A stretch of 64,000 bases of DNA from Alligator mississippiensis. Its lineage: Eukaryota > Chordata > Crocodylia > Alligatoridae. Both the position numbers and the translations under genes were made by a program. This document shows positions 53,816 through 64,000 of the stretch, one piece after another (positions within the stretch are counted from its first letter, which is position 1; every line of letters begins with the position of its first letter). The DNA lies in contig NC_081832.1 of the NCBI RefSeq assembly GCF_030867095.1, positions 38,697,756 to 38,761,755 on the forward strand. Reading direction: 5' to 3'. Below the pieces are notes generated by a model. The model was not told the DNA's origin, did not search any database, and saw only the letters and a list, made by a program, of their open reading frames with translations.

Positions 53816-54630
53816 TAGGGACCACTGCAATCCAGGCTTCACGGGATTTCAGGGAAAAGCCTGAAATTTAGTATTTCCCCCGAAGCCCCGGAAAAATGCA
53901 ATTTGGCCAGAAATGGCCTGAAACCACAGGGGAGAGGGAGAGTGGGGAAAAAAGTTAAAAAAAAACAAAACAAGTTACCTGAAGTATGGAGAAGAAAGGT
54001 AGTAGAGCCCTGGAAACACTGTGGAAGCCCCATGTGTTTCCAGGGGCAGCCTAGTACAGGTTGGGCCCCTGCTGGGGCTCAGTCAATCAGGTTCTTCGGT
54101 TTCCCCATTTTGGCAGGGAGTTCAAAAACCCTGCCCAGAACAGAGCAGGTAAGTACCCCCTGCCCTTGGAGCTGAGGTATAGGTATGCTGGGTGCCTGCC
54201 CCCACATCTGAGCACGGGGCACAGGATGCCAAGGACTCCACAAAGATAGGCTATATCACCAGGAATTGTCAGTGGCTGCTCCATTATTGCTTTTGGTCAT
54301 TAATGTGGATTTTCAGCAGGGGACTCTCTGAGGGTCAGTATTCCATAAATGTTAGCACTCATTAAAAGTTGTTGTTTAATAAAGGTTATTTATTATGGTT
54401 TCATTAAGACTTCTAAGTGGTGAGCTTTACTTAAAAGTTGTTGTTTAATAAATGGCGAGCTTTCCTTTTTTAAATAGCTGATGAAAAACCTGATTGCTAC
54501 TGTTCAATGGTCCCTGAACCAATCAGAGGCATAGGAGAACCTGCCCTGAAAAATGCCTGAAATTGGCTCCAGTGAGCCTGCAGGGAGCCCACCTTTACCC
54601 CCACTGGAGCCTGAATTACAGTGGTTCCTA
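53816..54630. mobile_element. hAT-type MITE with 8-bp target duplication
   Basis: Termini TAGGGACCACTGCAATCCAG and (reversed) TAGGAACCACTGTAATTCAG, 20 of 23 matching when extended. The flanks are GTTATCAG (53808-53815) and GTTACCAG (54631-54638), an 8-bp duplication with one difference, as expected for hAT. Within it, TAAAAGTTGTTGTTTAATAAA occurs twice near 54365 and 54432. No transposase is seen. Confidence 0.85.
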
Positions 54631-56881
54631 GTTACCAGCTATCCAGTCTTCTAAGGCCACTGTGCACGTCAACTGACAAGGCACTGTGATGGGCAGCACA
54701 CAACTGGACTCCCTGGGCTCACTGCTCTATCAGTAGTGATAGTATCTGCTGAACATAAAGCGCTGTGCATGCACCCTGTTTTGGAACTGAGTTACCTTCC
54801 GCAGGCCCTGAAGGAAACCTTGTTCAAGGTACGTACAGAGCTCATTGACCAGCAAGCTGTGTAAAGGCCCCCTGAGCATCATAGTCAGATTGGAGCATAA
54901 ATCCTTTCAAGCTCTTCACAACTCTCCAAATGTCTGGAATTAAGACCAAAACAAGCCTCAGCTATCAGGACTGCTCTGTATTCTACAAACACCAATATTC
55001 TGCCATAGTGGGAAGCCTTATGGCTTGTTTGCCTATACATTTGCCTATGTGGGCTAAATGTTTGAGAGTTTAATGTTCATTGTAGTACTCTGATCTCTAC
55101 CCTGTCTGGGTATGCCACATTGTGTGGCAGCAGGGGGCAGAGGTGCCTCTTGGTAGACATACTATACAAAGGACCCCTGAGGCCTTGTGGCAATATTAGA
55201 AAAGCATAGGGAAGAACTTCAGCACATCCAAGGCCAATGTTCTGGAGTCTGGGTTTGAATCAGACTTAATGTTTTAGTAACAATAATAGACCCCAGGCAA
55301 GGCAGGGACCCATTGTGCCAAGCAGTGGAAACATATATAGTAAGAGTCAGACTCTGTCTTCAAGAGCTGCTCACAACTTAACAGGTGATCAGACAAACCA
55401 GTGGTGAAGGGACAGGCATGGTTAGCAGTTGTGTGGGCTTCTTTCTATTGACTAGCTGCAGGCATAGAATGGGATTGTTTAATTACCAAAAAGCTGAGTT
55501 GTAGCCGTTGTCTGATTGGTCCCCTATCCCGCTGCTGCCAGCTGTCAGTGGTCTGTATCCATCCTGGTAGGACTGGGGGAGGAGAGGATCCTAGCTTTTC
55601 AGATCCTTGGAGAAAGCATTCATTGGAAAGAGGCACAAGAGGCAGCTTATGAGGGAGCAAAAAAAAGGTAGGTGCTGACTTGATATTGGGAGGAGATGGG
55701 GCTGGATTGTGATGGGGAGCTTGGTATCATGTCATCAACAGCATATGCCCTGCCTGGCTGTACATGCAATGCCACATGGGCCTGCATTGTAAGGGCTGCT
55801 GGGGATTTCGCAAAGTACTTGGGGCATCTGATGCGGAAGGCTATGTACTACATGTACGTGAAATGTCCTTAATCCTCAACCTGGGCCTGGAACAAGGAAT
55901 GCCACTTCCCTGAAGTCAGAGATGAACAGGTGCTAGAATGTCCACAGAGCATTCAACAGCCATGTTGAATGAGGCTAGCTTAAAAATCATGAAGTTTTTT
56001 GTTAGGGGTCTAAGTGGGTTTTTACCTAACTGGTGGGTTTAGCATTACACTCAGGTTATGCTTCTGAGTTTTTCTTCAGAACCAGGTGGGATTTTCTCCC
56101 AAATGAAAGCTGAGATGAAATCTTATCACATTCCTTCAGGAGCCAGAGACTTGAGAAAAACATCACCTAGCATAGGACTCATGGTAGCTTCTTGAGGACA
56201 ATAGCCACATGGAAGCTCCAGCTCAGTAAAGCTCTTCTCATGAGATGGAAAGTGTGATGGGTCACTTTTTGGCGGGAGTAAGAAAGCAGCATAAGCAGCC
56301 TGAGCTGAGTGCACAGCACTGGACAGTGGCTCTACAGCCTCCTGAAGCTGTCATCTACTAAGTTCCCCATGTCAGTGTTTCCAGCATCTCTACCTGAGAA
56401 ACAGCTTGTAAAGATGCACATCAGCAGTCTTCCTTCTGCTTCACATGCCTTAAATTTACTGTGGCAGCTGAAGCACTAATTGGTTGGTCAGATTTACTGG
56501 ATTGCTCGTTAGTGGATGCTGCGGATTGGTACTGCAAAGCTGTTACAGAGGCAAGTGCCTGGGCCTGCACCATTTCAAGGGTCCTTACCCCTTTTCCTAC
56601 TCTTTTACCCACAGAGAAGTAAAAGCCTGTGACAGGATGGGCACTCCAAGGCAGTGAGCACAGGACTCTCCCTACCCACAGAATCCTGTCACCTAGTTCT
56701 AAACCACTGGCAAACACTCTAGCACTTCAGGCTTTGTAGTTACTTCCTCTCAGATGTAATGCTTAGCCTCTCTGTAAGGTGCTATCAGTGCCCTGACTAT
56801 TCCCAGCCAGCCTCCCTGACCCAGTCTGCAATACGGTTTGAATAGTGGTTAGGCTGGAGGATAGAGCAGGCCAAACTACAT
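54631..56881. other. Non-coding stretch, no gene supported
   Basis: Short ORFs on both strands (for example 55445-55660, 56421-56717) with no recognisable domain. CCTGTGACAGGATGGGC near 56629 resembles LTR starts elsewhere in the window but has no matching second end. Confidence 0.55.
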
Positions 56882-57060
56882 GGGGTCTACATGTGACTCT
56901 ATGTTGTTGTAGCAATGAGATTTAGTGGCTAAAAATAACCGTGCGCCCTGTGGATGGCATAGTATGGGCTGTTACTGTGCCATAATCAGTACTTTCAAAA
57001 TAAAGTACTAAATGATGGCACTGTAATAACGGTGCTGTCGGGGCATGTGTAGACATGCCC
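56882..57060. repeat. MITE-like element, GGGCATGTCTACA family
   Basis: Left end GGGTCTACATGTGAC. The right end, reversed, is GGGCATGTCTACACATGCC. Related to 24938-25410 and 50774-50958. Confidence 0.6.
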
Positions 57061-57123
57061 GGGGGTTAGTTCATGCACAACAGGATGAGAGATCCCTGTA
57101 TGTTAGTATAGGGTGCTAGCTAC

Positions 57124-58074
57124 TAGGCCTGTGCAAAGCAGCTAGTATTTGCTTTGGATTTGGATTCAGCTGATTCGGGGGACAGTGATTCAATTCGGCA
57201 GTTCAAATTACTGCCCTGATTCGATTTGGCCGAATTTGACTTGGAGATTTGGCCCAATTCGGTGGCCGAATCTGAATCGAATCGGGGGACCAATTAAAAG
57301 TTCTGAATTAATTCGAAGCTCTCTGAATCTTCAGCAAAGATTTGGAGAGCTTTGATGATTTGGGCAGACCCTGGTGGTAAGTACTCCGAGCTGGTAAGTA
57401 CTAGGGGCAGGGGAGGGGACCCCTGCCAGCCCCCCAGACCCCCGCCTGCTCCACCAGCCCCCGAGCCCAGCTCACAGTGCTTTAAAAAAGAGCCCCGGTG
57501 CTCACCGGGTGCTGCCGGGCAGGGGGCGATCCACACTGCCCCATGATGCATGGGAGGCTCTGCACAAGCCCCCTCGACCCCCCCGCCCCGCCCCGCCCCG
57601 CCTGCCAGGGTTCTGGCCCTTTAAGGAAAAAAAAAAGCGTAGAAAAGTCCCGGGACTCACCGCTCCTGGTGCAGCCTCGGGGCTTCCGGGGTCCTGCAGA
57701 GCACCCCACGTGGCGCAGGGCAGCGAGGATCGCCCCCCTCCAGCAGCAGCAGCGAGTCCCGGGGTTTCTTCAGGTTGTGTTTTTTCTTAAAGTGCCGGAG
57801 CTGGTCTGCGTGGGGCACCCGTGTGGGGGCTGGGGGAGCGGGGGCGGTGGTTCAGGGGCTCGTGCAGAGCCCCCCATGCAGCATGGGGCAGTCGGGGGCA
57901 GTGCGAATCGCCCCTCGCCCAGCAGCACTTGCTGAGGTGGGGCTTTTTTTCCCCCAAGTGCTGGGAGCTGGAACAAGCGGACATTGCTGGGCTTGGAGAG
58001 GGGCGGGAGATGGGCCTGGCCTGGCCTGGCTGGCCTCCAAATCGAATCGCTACCCAAAGCTTCACACAGCCCTG
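57124..58074. mobile_element. Foldback-type element with GC-rich inverted modules
   Basis: Ends TAGGCCTGTGCAAAGC and (reversed) CAGGGCTGTGTGAAGC. GCTAC lies at both flanks (57119-57123, 58075-58079). The GC-rich interior holds related modules: about 57485-57578 is an inverted copy of about 57850-57953 (sharing GGGGCGAT, CACTGCCCC and GGCTCTGCAC). Between them 57610-57800 is itself palindromic (TCCCGGGACTC near 57648, GAGTCCCGGGG near 57754). The outer parts are AATTCGGCC-rich. ORFs on both strands here follow from the GC-rich palindromes. Confidence 0.75.
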
Positions 58075-58178
58075 GCTACCGGTTAAATGAAGTGCAGTTT
58101 CATTTAACTGGTGCAGCTTCTGAGAAGATTGGGCAGATCCTGGGGTGTAATAGCAGGCCATACATCCTTGCAAACTAG

Positions 58179-58206
58179 CTAGCTTGGGTACTGATACCCA
58201 AGCTAG
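58179..58206. repeat. Short perfect hairpin at the CR1-I 5' junction
   Basis: CTAGCTTGGGTA, a 4-base loop CTGA, then TACCCAAGCTAG. The CR1 sequence begins on the next base. Confidence 0.85.
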
Positions 58207-59654
58207 TCCCACCAGGGGTAACGCCTTGCTAGACCTGGTCTTAGCAACAGGGGATGATCTTGTGGGGAACTTGCGAGTGCACAGTAACCTGGGAGATAGT
58301 GACCATCACTTGGTAGATTTCACTATCCAGTGAAGGGTGGGAAAAATATCCAGGGAGGCTAAAGTGTTAGACTTCAGAAGGGCCAAATTTAGTAAACTTA
58401 GAAGGCTAGTTAGTGAGGTGGCAGAACTCAAGAGTATCGAGCAAATGGGGGTCCAGGAGGGTTGGAGGTTTCTCAAGAGAGTGATCCTTGGGGCACAAAA
58501 GGAGTCTATCCCCTTATGCAGGGAAGGGGGTAAAGCAGTAAAAAAGACCCCTTGGCTGAACAGGGAACTCCAGAAAAGACTGGGGGCAAAGAAAGAGATT
58601 TATAGGCAAGTGGAAGGAGGAGGCAGCCACCAAGGAGGAATATGCCTCCCTGGCACACTATTGCAGGGAATCAGGCAAGCCAAGGCAGGACTGGCTTCAA
58701 CAATTAAGGACAATAAAAAGTCCTTCTACAGATACATAGTGAGCAAAAGGAAGGTGCAAAGTAACATTGGGCCCCTGCAGGACAAATCAGGACAGTTGAT
58801 GGTTGATGCAAGGAAAAAGGTGGAGCTCTTCAATGAGTTCTTTGCTTCAGTATTCCTAAGTACTGACCAAGACAATTCCCCCACCTTGAACATACACAAA
58901 TGTCCAAAAGGCACCAGACCGCCAAAGGTTAGTGCTGACTTAGTTAAGGAGCACTTGGAAGGGCTGGATGGGTGCAAGTCAGCAGGCCCGGATGATCTCC
59001 ATCCACGGGTGCTGAAGAAATTGGCCAGTGTTAGCTGAGCCGCTGACATGGCTGTTTGAGTACTTACGGTGCTTTGGCCAGGTCCCTGAGGACTGGAAAA
59101 GGGACAATGTGGTGCCCATTTTTAAGAAGAGGAGAAAGGATGAGCCAGGTAACTTTAGGCCAGTCAGTCTTACTTCTATCCTTGGGAAAATACTGGAAAA
59201 AATCATTGAAGTGCGTGTTTGTGAAGGCCCAGCAGTGGAAACGATGCTGAAAGGAAACCAGCACAGGTTCGACACAGGTAGATCCTGCCTGACAAACCTT
59301 ATAGCCTTTTATGACCAGGTCACACACTGCCTTGACACAGGAGCTGAGGCTGATGCCATCTACCTGGATTTTAAGAAGGCCTTTGAGACAGTTTTGCATC
59401 CTATTCTCATAGGGAAGCTAGCAGGCTGTGGAGTGGATGCTTACAGTCAGGTGAGTGGCCAACTGGTTTAGGAACCACACCCACAGATTGGTGGTGGGTA
59501 GGTCATTCTCGGCCTGGAAGGAGGTGGGCAGTGGAGTCCCGCAGAGTTCAGTCCTTGGACCAGCGTTATTTAATATCTTCATCAGCAATTTGGACGATGG
59601 TTTGGAGAGCACCCTCTCCAAGGTTGCAGATAATACCAAGTTATGGGGCAAAGT
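58207..59654 (+). pseudogene. CR1 LINE copy I, ORF2 left part
   Basis: Starts TCCCACCAGGGGTAACGCC in the endonuclease (PTRGNALLDLVLATGDDLV, NLGDSDHHLVDF). It continues through KTPWLNRELQKR, SADLVKEHLEGLDG and, after a frame break near 59035, FKKRRKDEPGNFRPVSLTS, YLDFKKAFETVLHP and [11 protein letters not shown]. The catalytic box reads VADNTKLWG instead of FADD. The copy is cut at 59654 in LWGKV by CR1-J and resumes at about 61723. Confidence 0.92.
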
Positions 59655-61722
59655 TCATAGAATCATAGAAGTAGGGTCGGAAGGGGCCTTGTAGATCTTC
59701 AGGTACGACCCCCTGCCTGGGCAGGAAGAAAACTGGGCTCAAATGACCTCAGCCAGGTAGGCATCGAGCCACTTCTTAAAGACCCCCAGGGTAGGAGCCA
59801 GCACCACTTCCCTTGGAAGTCGGTTCCAGATCCTAGCCACCCTGACTGTGAAGTAGTTCCTACGGATGTCTAATCTAAACCTACTCTCCAACAACTTGTG
59901 GCCGTTATTCCTTGTTATCCCGAGGGGCGCTAGGGGAAACAGGGTCTCCCCCAAACCCTTCTGGTCTCCCCTAGTGAGTTTATAGATGGTCACCAGATCC
60001 CCCCCTCAGCCTTCTCTTGTGAAGGCTGAACAGGTTCAGGTCCCGTAGCCTCTCATTGTAGGGTCTGCCCTGCTGTCCCCGGATCATGCAGGTGGCCCTC
60101 CTCTGGACCCTCTCGATGTTGTCCACATCCCTCTTGAAGTGGGGTGCCCAGAACTGGACACAGTACTCCAGCTGTGGCCTGACCAGTGTCACGTAGAGGG
60201 GGAGGATCACCTCCTTGGCCCTACTTGAGATGCACCTGTGGATGCACGATAAGGTCCAGTTAGCCCTGCCGACCGTGACCTCGCATTGTCAGCCCATGTT
60301 CATCTTGGAATCAATGATGACTCTCAAGATCCCTTTCTGCCTCCGTGCTCTCAAGAAGGGAGTTTCCCATCTTACAAGTGTGCTGCTGGTTACTACTGCC
60401 CAAGGGCAGCACACTGCACTTGTCCGTATTCAAACGCATCCTGTTTTTGTTAGCCCACCCTTGCAACCTATCCAGGTCTTTCTGCAGTGTCTCCCTCTCT
60501 GCTAATGTGTCCACCTCACCCCAAATTTTGGTATCATCAGCAAATTTGAACAGGTTGCTTTTCACACCGTTGTCCAAATCGCTGATAAAGAAATTGAACA
60601 GTGCTGGCCCAAGAACCGAGCCTTGGGGGACTCCGCTGCCCACTTCCCCCCAGGTCGAATATAACCCATCCACCACCACCCTCTGAGTATGACCCTTTAG
60701 CCAATTCGCAATCCATCAGACCGTGTAAGCATCGATGCCACAGTCGCCTAGTTTTTTAATGAGGATGGGGTGGGAGACAGTGTCAAAGGCCTTGCTGAAG
60801 TCCAGAAAGACTACATCCACGGCGACACCTGCATCCAATGCTTTTGTGACCTGATCATAAAAGGCAATCAGGTTGGTCTGACATGACCTGCCCCTAATGA
60901 AACCATGCTGGTTGCCCTTGAGCATCATCCCCAATGCCGGCCCATCACAGATGTGCTCCTTGATGATCTTCTCAAAGAGTGTCCCCAGGATTGAGGTAAG
61001 ACTGATGGGCCTATAGTTGCCCGGGTCCTCCCTCCTCCCTTTTTTAAAGATGGGGACCTCATTGGCTATCTTCCAATCATCTGGCACCTGGCCCGAGCAC
61101 CACGAGCACTCGTAAAGCTGTGCCAAGGGCCCTGCAATAACCCCTGCTAGCTCCCTCAACACCCTGGGGTAGAGAGCATCTGGACCTGCTGATTTGAACA
61201 CGTCCAGCCCCTCCAGAAGCACTCTAACCCGGTCCTCCTCAACCTTAGGTCTTGAGGCGTTCCCCTCGAGTCCGTCTTGAAACATGGTGGGGAAGTCCCG
61301 GTCTCTGCACAAGAAAACGAAGGTGAAGAATTTGTTAAAGAGGTCTGCCTTCTCCTCTGGCGCAACCACCAGATTGCCCAGCGTATCTTGCAGGGGCCCC
61401 ACATTTCCCAGTGCCTTCTTCATCCTCCTTATATATTTGAAAAAGGACTTTTTATTATCTTTGATCTTGGACGCTAGTCCTAGCTCTATGTCTGCCTTAG
61501 CTTTCCTAACAGCCCCCCTACAGGCCTGAGCAGTGGAGGTATACTCCTCTTTGGAGATCGCCCCCCACTTCCACTGGGTGTACACCGCCTTTTTGGTAAC
61601 CAGGCATTCCCAGACATCCTTGGTGAGCCAGGGAGGCTTTTGGGTACTCTTGCCCCCCTTGCTTCTTGTTGGGATTGTCACCCCTTGGGCCCCGAGTATC
61701 GTCTCCTTAAGGAACGACCACT
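59655..61722 (-). pseudogene. CR1 LINE copy J, inserted in copy I
   Basis: Minus strand. The 3' end begins at CATAGAATCATAGAAG on the plus strand. ORF2 is read from 61722 down: WSFLKETILGAQGVTIPTR, KKSFFKYIRRMKKA, VPIFKKGRREDPGNYRPISL, VVFLDFSKAFDTVSHP (open for over 330 codons to 60716), then a stop and frame break, [13 protein letters not shown] and FADDTKIWG (60679-60311), then LVRPQLEYCVQFWAPHF and the C-terminus to 59739. 5'-truncated. Its RT motifs are intact, and damage is limited to a few stops and frameshifts. Confidence 0.93.
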
Positions 61723-62527
61723 GGAGGGCAGGGAACAGATGCAGGCTGATCTGGACAGGTTGGATCAATGGGTAGAACAAAATAGGATGCAATTCAACAA
61801 AGATAAACGTAAGGTACTACACCTAGGGAGGAGGAATCCCCGGCACACCTATAGGTTGGGGCCTCCTCAGCAACTCAGCAGCTGAGAGGGATCTTGGAGT
61901 CATAGTTAACTCTAAGATGAACATGAGCTGGCACCGTAACGAGGCCATCAACAAAGCCAATCGCACCTTGTCGTGTATTAGTAGATGCATGACCAACAGA
62001 TTGAGGGAGGTGATGCTTCCCCTCTATGCGGCATTGGTCAGGCCGCAGTTGGAGTACTGTGCCCCATTTTGGGTGCCGCACTTTAAGAGGGACACGGAGA
62101 ATCTGGAGGGGGTTCAGAGGAGGGCCACTCTCATGATTGGTGGCCTCCGTGAAAGACCCTACGAGGGGAGGTTGAAGGATCTGGATCTTTTCAGCCTTCA
62201 CAAGAGATGGCTGAGGGGAGACCTTGTAGCAGCCTATAAGTCTGTCAAGGGGGGACAACAGGGAATTGGAGAAGCGCTATTTACCAGAGCTCTCCTAGGA
62301 GTAACTAGGAATAATGTGTGCAAACTAGTGGAGAGTAGATTCAGGTTAGACATGAGGAAGAAATTTTTTATAGTAAGGGTGGCCAGAGTCTGAAATGGGC
62401 TGCCAAGAAAGGTGGTACTATCACCTAACTTGGAGGTCTTCAAGAGGAGGCTAGATAGTCAGTTGGCTGTGGTCATCTGACCTCAGTCTTCTTTCCTGCC
62501 AGGGGCAGAGGGTTGGACACGATGATC
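61723..62527 (+). pseudogene. CR1 LINE copy I, ORF2 right part and 3' UTR
   Basis: Resumes after CR1-J with LEGREQMQADLDRLDQWVEQ, then KVLHLGRRN, a frame break near 61880, LVRPQLEYCAPFWVPHF and EGVQRRATLMI. A few bases between AAAGTT and the GGAGGGCAG word are missing compared with copy K. ORF2 reading ends near 62393 with a TGA, then the 3' UTR runs to GATGATCCCCTT, where copy K begins in mid-ORF. Confidence 0.9.
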
Positions 62528-63923
62528 CCCTTCAAGAAAGGGAGAAGGTATGAGCCGGGTAGCTTTAGACCAAACAGTCTTACCTCTATTCCTGGGAAAA
62601 TGCTAGAGAAAATAATCAGAGAACACATTTGTGCAGGCCCAGCAGGGGAAACGATGCTGAGGGGAAACCAGCACAGGTTTGTCACAGGTAGATCCTGGCT
62701 GACAAACACTGTAGCCTTCTAGGACCAGGTCACACGCTGCCTGGACATGGGAGCTGAGGCTGATGTCATCTTCCTGGATTTTAGGAAGGCCTTCGACACA
62801 GTTTCGCACCCTATCCTCATTGGGAAGCTAGCAGATTGCGGAGTGGACGCCTACACGGTCAGGTGGGTGGTCAACTGGCTTAGGGACCGCACCCAGAGAG
62901 TGGTGGTGGATGGTTCCTTCTAGGCCTGGAGGGAGGTGGACAGTGGGGTCCCACAGGGTTCCGTCCTCAGATCGATATTATTTAATCTCTTCATCAGCAA
63001 TTTGGACGATGGCGTGGAGAGCATCCTCTCGAAGTTCGCTGATGATATCAAGTTATGGGGCAAAGTTAGTACAGCGGAGGGAAGGGAGCAGATTCAGGCC
63101 GACCTGGACAGGTTGGATCAATGGGCAGAGAGAATTGGGATGCAATTTAATAAAGATAAATGTAAGGTACTCCACCTGGGGAGGAGGAATCTCCAGCACA
63201 CCTATAGGTTGGGGAGTGTCCTTCTCAGCAGCTTGGAGGCAGAGAGGGATCTTGGAGTCATAACTGACTCCAAGATGAACATGAGCCGGCAGTGTAACGA
63301 GGCTATCAACAAGGCCAATCGCACCTTGTCGTGCATTAGCAGGTGCATGACTAATAGATCAAAGGAGGTGATGCTCCCCCTCTATGCGGCACTGGTCAGG
63401 CCGCAGTTGGAGTACCGTGTCCAGTTTTGGGTGCCGCACTTCAAGAGGGACATGGAGAATCTGGAGAGGGTCCAGAGGAGGGCCACTCGCATGATTAGTG
63501 GCCTTCGTGATAGACTCTATGGGGGGAGGTTGAGAGAGCTGAATCTCTTCAGCCTTTGCAAGAGACGGCTGAGGGGAGATCTTGTGGCCGCCTATAAATT
63601 TATTAGGGGAGGTCAATGGGGAATAGGGGACGTGCTGTTTACTAAGGCACCCCAGGGAGTGACTAGGAATAACGGGTGTAAACTAGTTGAGAGTGGATTT
63701 AGGTTAGATATTAGGAAGAAATCTTTCACAGTAAGGGTGGCCAGGATCTGGAATGGGCTTCCAAGAGAGGTGGTGCTATCACCTAGCTTGGAGGTCTTCA
63801 AGAACAGGCTAGATAGTTACCTGGCTGGGGTCATCTGACCTCAGTTCTTTTTCCTGCCAGGGGCAGGGGGTCAGACATGATAATCCATTGTGGTCTCTTC
63901 TGACTCTACAAATTATGAATCTA
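62528..63923 (+). pseudogene. CR1 LINE copy K, RT and 3' UTR
   Basis: Starts abruptly at AAGAAAGGGAGAAGG (FKKGRRYEPGSFRPNSLTS) directly after the truncated 3' UTR of copy I. It continues with FLDFRKAFDTVSHP, a TAG near 62720 (expected Tyr) and another near 62922 (expected Ala/Ser-Trp region), then an open 300-codon piece 62936-63838 with [39 protein letters not shown] and the normal C-terminus. The 3' UTR ends AAATTATGAATCTATAAG. Confidence 0.92.
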
Positions 63924-64000
63924 TAAGAGTGCAGCTAAGGCAGCATGGATTCAGCACAGCTTGAAAATCCTACCCTGCATAAATATTCAGCTGGCCAGTA

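Noticed and set aside
56629..56730. Another Gypsy A LTR start
   Set aside because: Only the first dozen bases (TGTGACAGGATG) resemble it. The following sequence does not match.
57124..58074. Assignment of the foldback element to hAT
   Set aside because: The flanks share only GCTAC rather than 8 bp, and no transposase relative is seen, so superfamily is left open.
1..64000. CRISPR arrays, bacterial operons, rRNA or functional tRNA genes
   Set aside because: No regular short repeat-spacer pattern, no operon-like gene packing and no rRNA similarity. The tRNA-like segments lack a pairing acceptor stem.

Overview
The window looks like repeat-rich intergenic or intronic DNA from a sauropsid vertebrate, most likely a crocodilian and possibly a turtle. 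The case rests on repeat content: at least eleven CR1 LINE pieces of several ages, a Tx1-type L1 LINE, two kinds of Ty3/Gypsy element (one PNMA-like, two Gmr1-like), a PIF/Harbinger transposon with both of its genes, and hAT-like, Tigger-like and other MITEs. No host protein-coding gene, rRNA or functional tRNA gene could be supported. Nearly every long ORF belongs to a mobile element or is an antisense shadow of one.

Layout. 1-977 holds a 72-bp near-perfect inverted repeat abutting a CR1 (978-3208). 4640-13795 is a Tx1 LINE split by a complete minus-strand Gypsy element with two LTRs (6033-13608). 13860-18197 carries a family of elements beginning GGGCTGTG, one with ~146-bp tandem units, plus CR1 pieces. 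18198-24115 is a Gmr1-like Gypsy element with a SCAN-like gag, integrase upstream of reverse transcriptase, and a primer-binding site complementary to tRNA-Gly(GCC). 24938-27100 holds MITEs, an old CR1 and a 31-bp minisatellite. 28943-34427 is a second Gmr1-like pol interrupted by a CR1 (30776-33800) with an uninterrupted 931-codon ORF2. 34428-35215 is a second tandem-unit element. 36600-40290 is a Harbinger transposon with divergent transposase and Myb-like genes. 41641-47600 holds two CR1s, one carrying a Tigger-like MITE. 50774-54630 holds MITEs and a fragment of the first Gypsy's LTR. 56882-63923 holds a MITE, a foldback element and three interlocked CR1 copies.

How the parts relate. The history is one of nested insertion. 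Gypsy A split Tx1, and CR1-F split Gmr1-B. The Tigger-like MITE split CR1-H, and CR1-J split CR1-I. In several cases the interrupted reading frame or repeat resumes within a few bases of the far junction, which fixes the boundaries. All transposition genes carry stops, frameshifts or lost catalytic residues, except the CR1-F ORF2 (30853-33648).

The points most worth following are the tRNA-Gly-like module inside the Gypsy A LTR family, the Gmr1-like pair, the intact CR1 ORF2, the foldback element and the 72-bp inverted repeat. Boundaries given to the base were read from the sequence. Those called approximate come from where similarity fades by eye.
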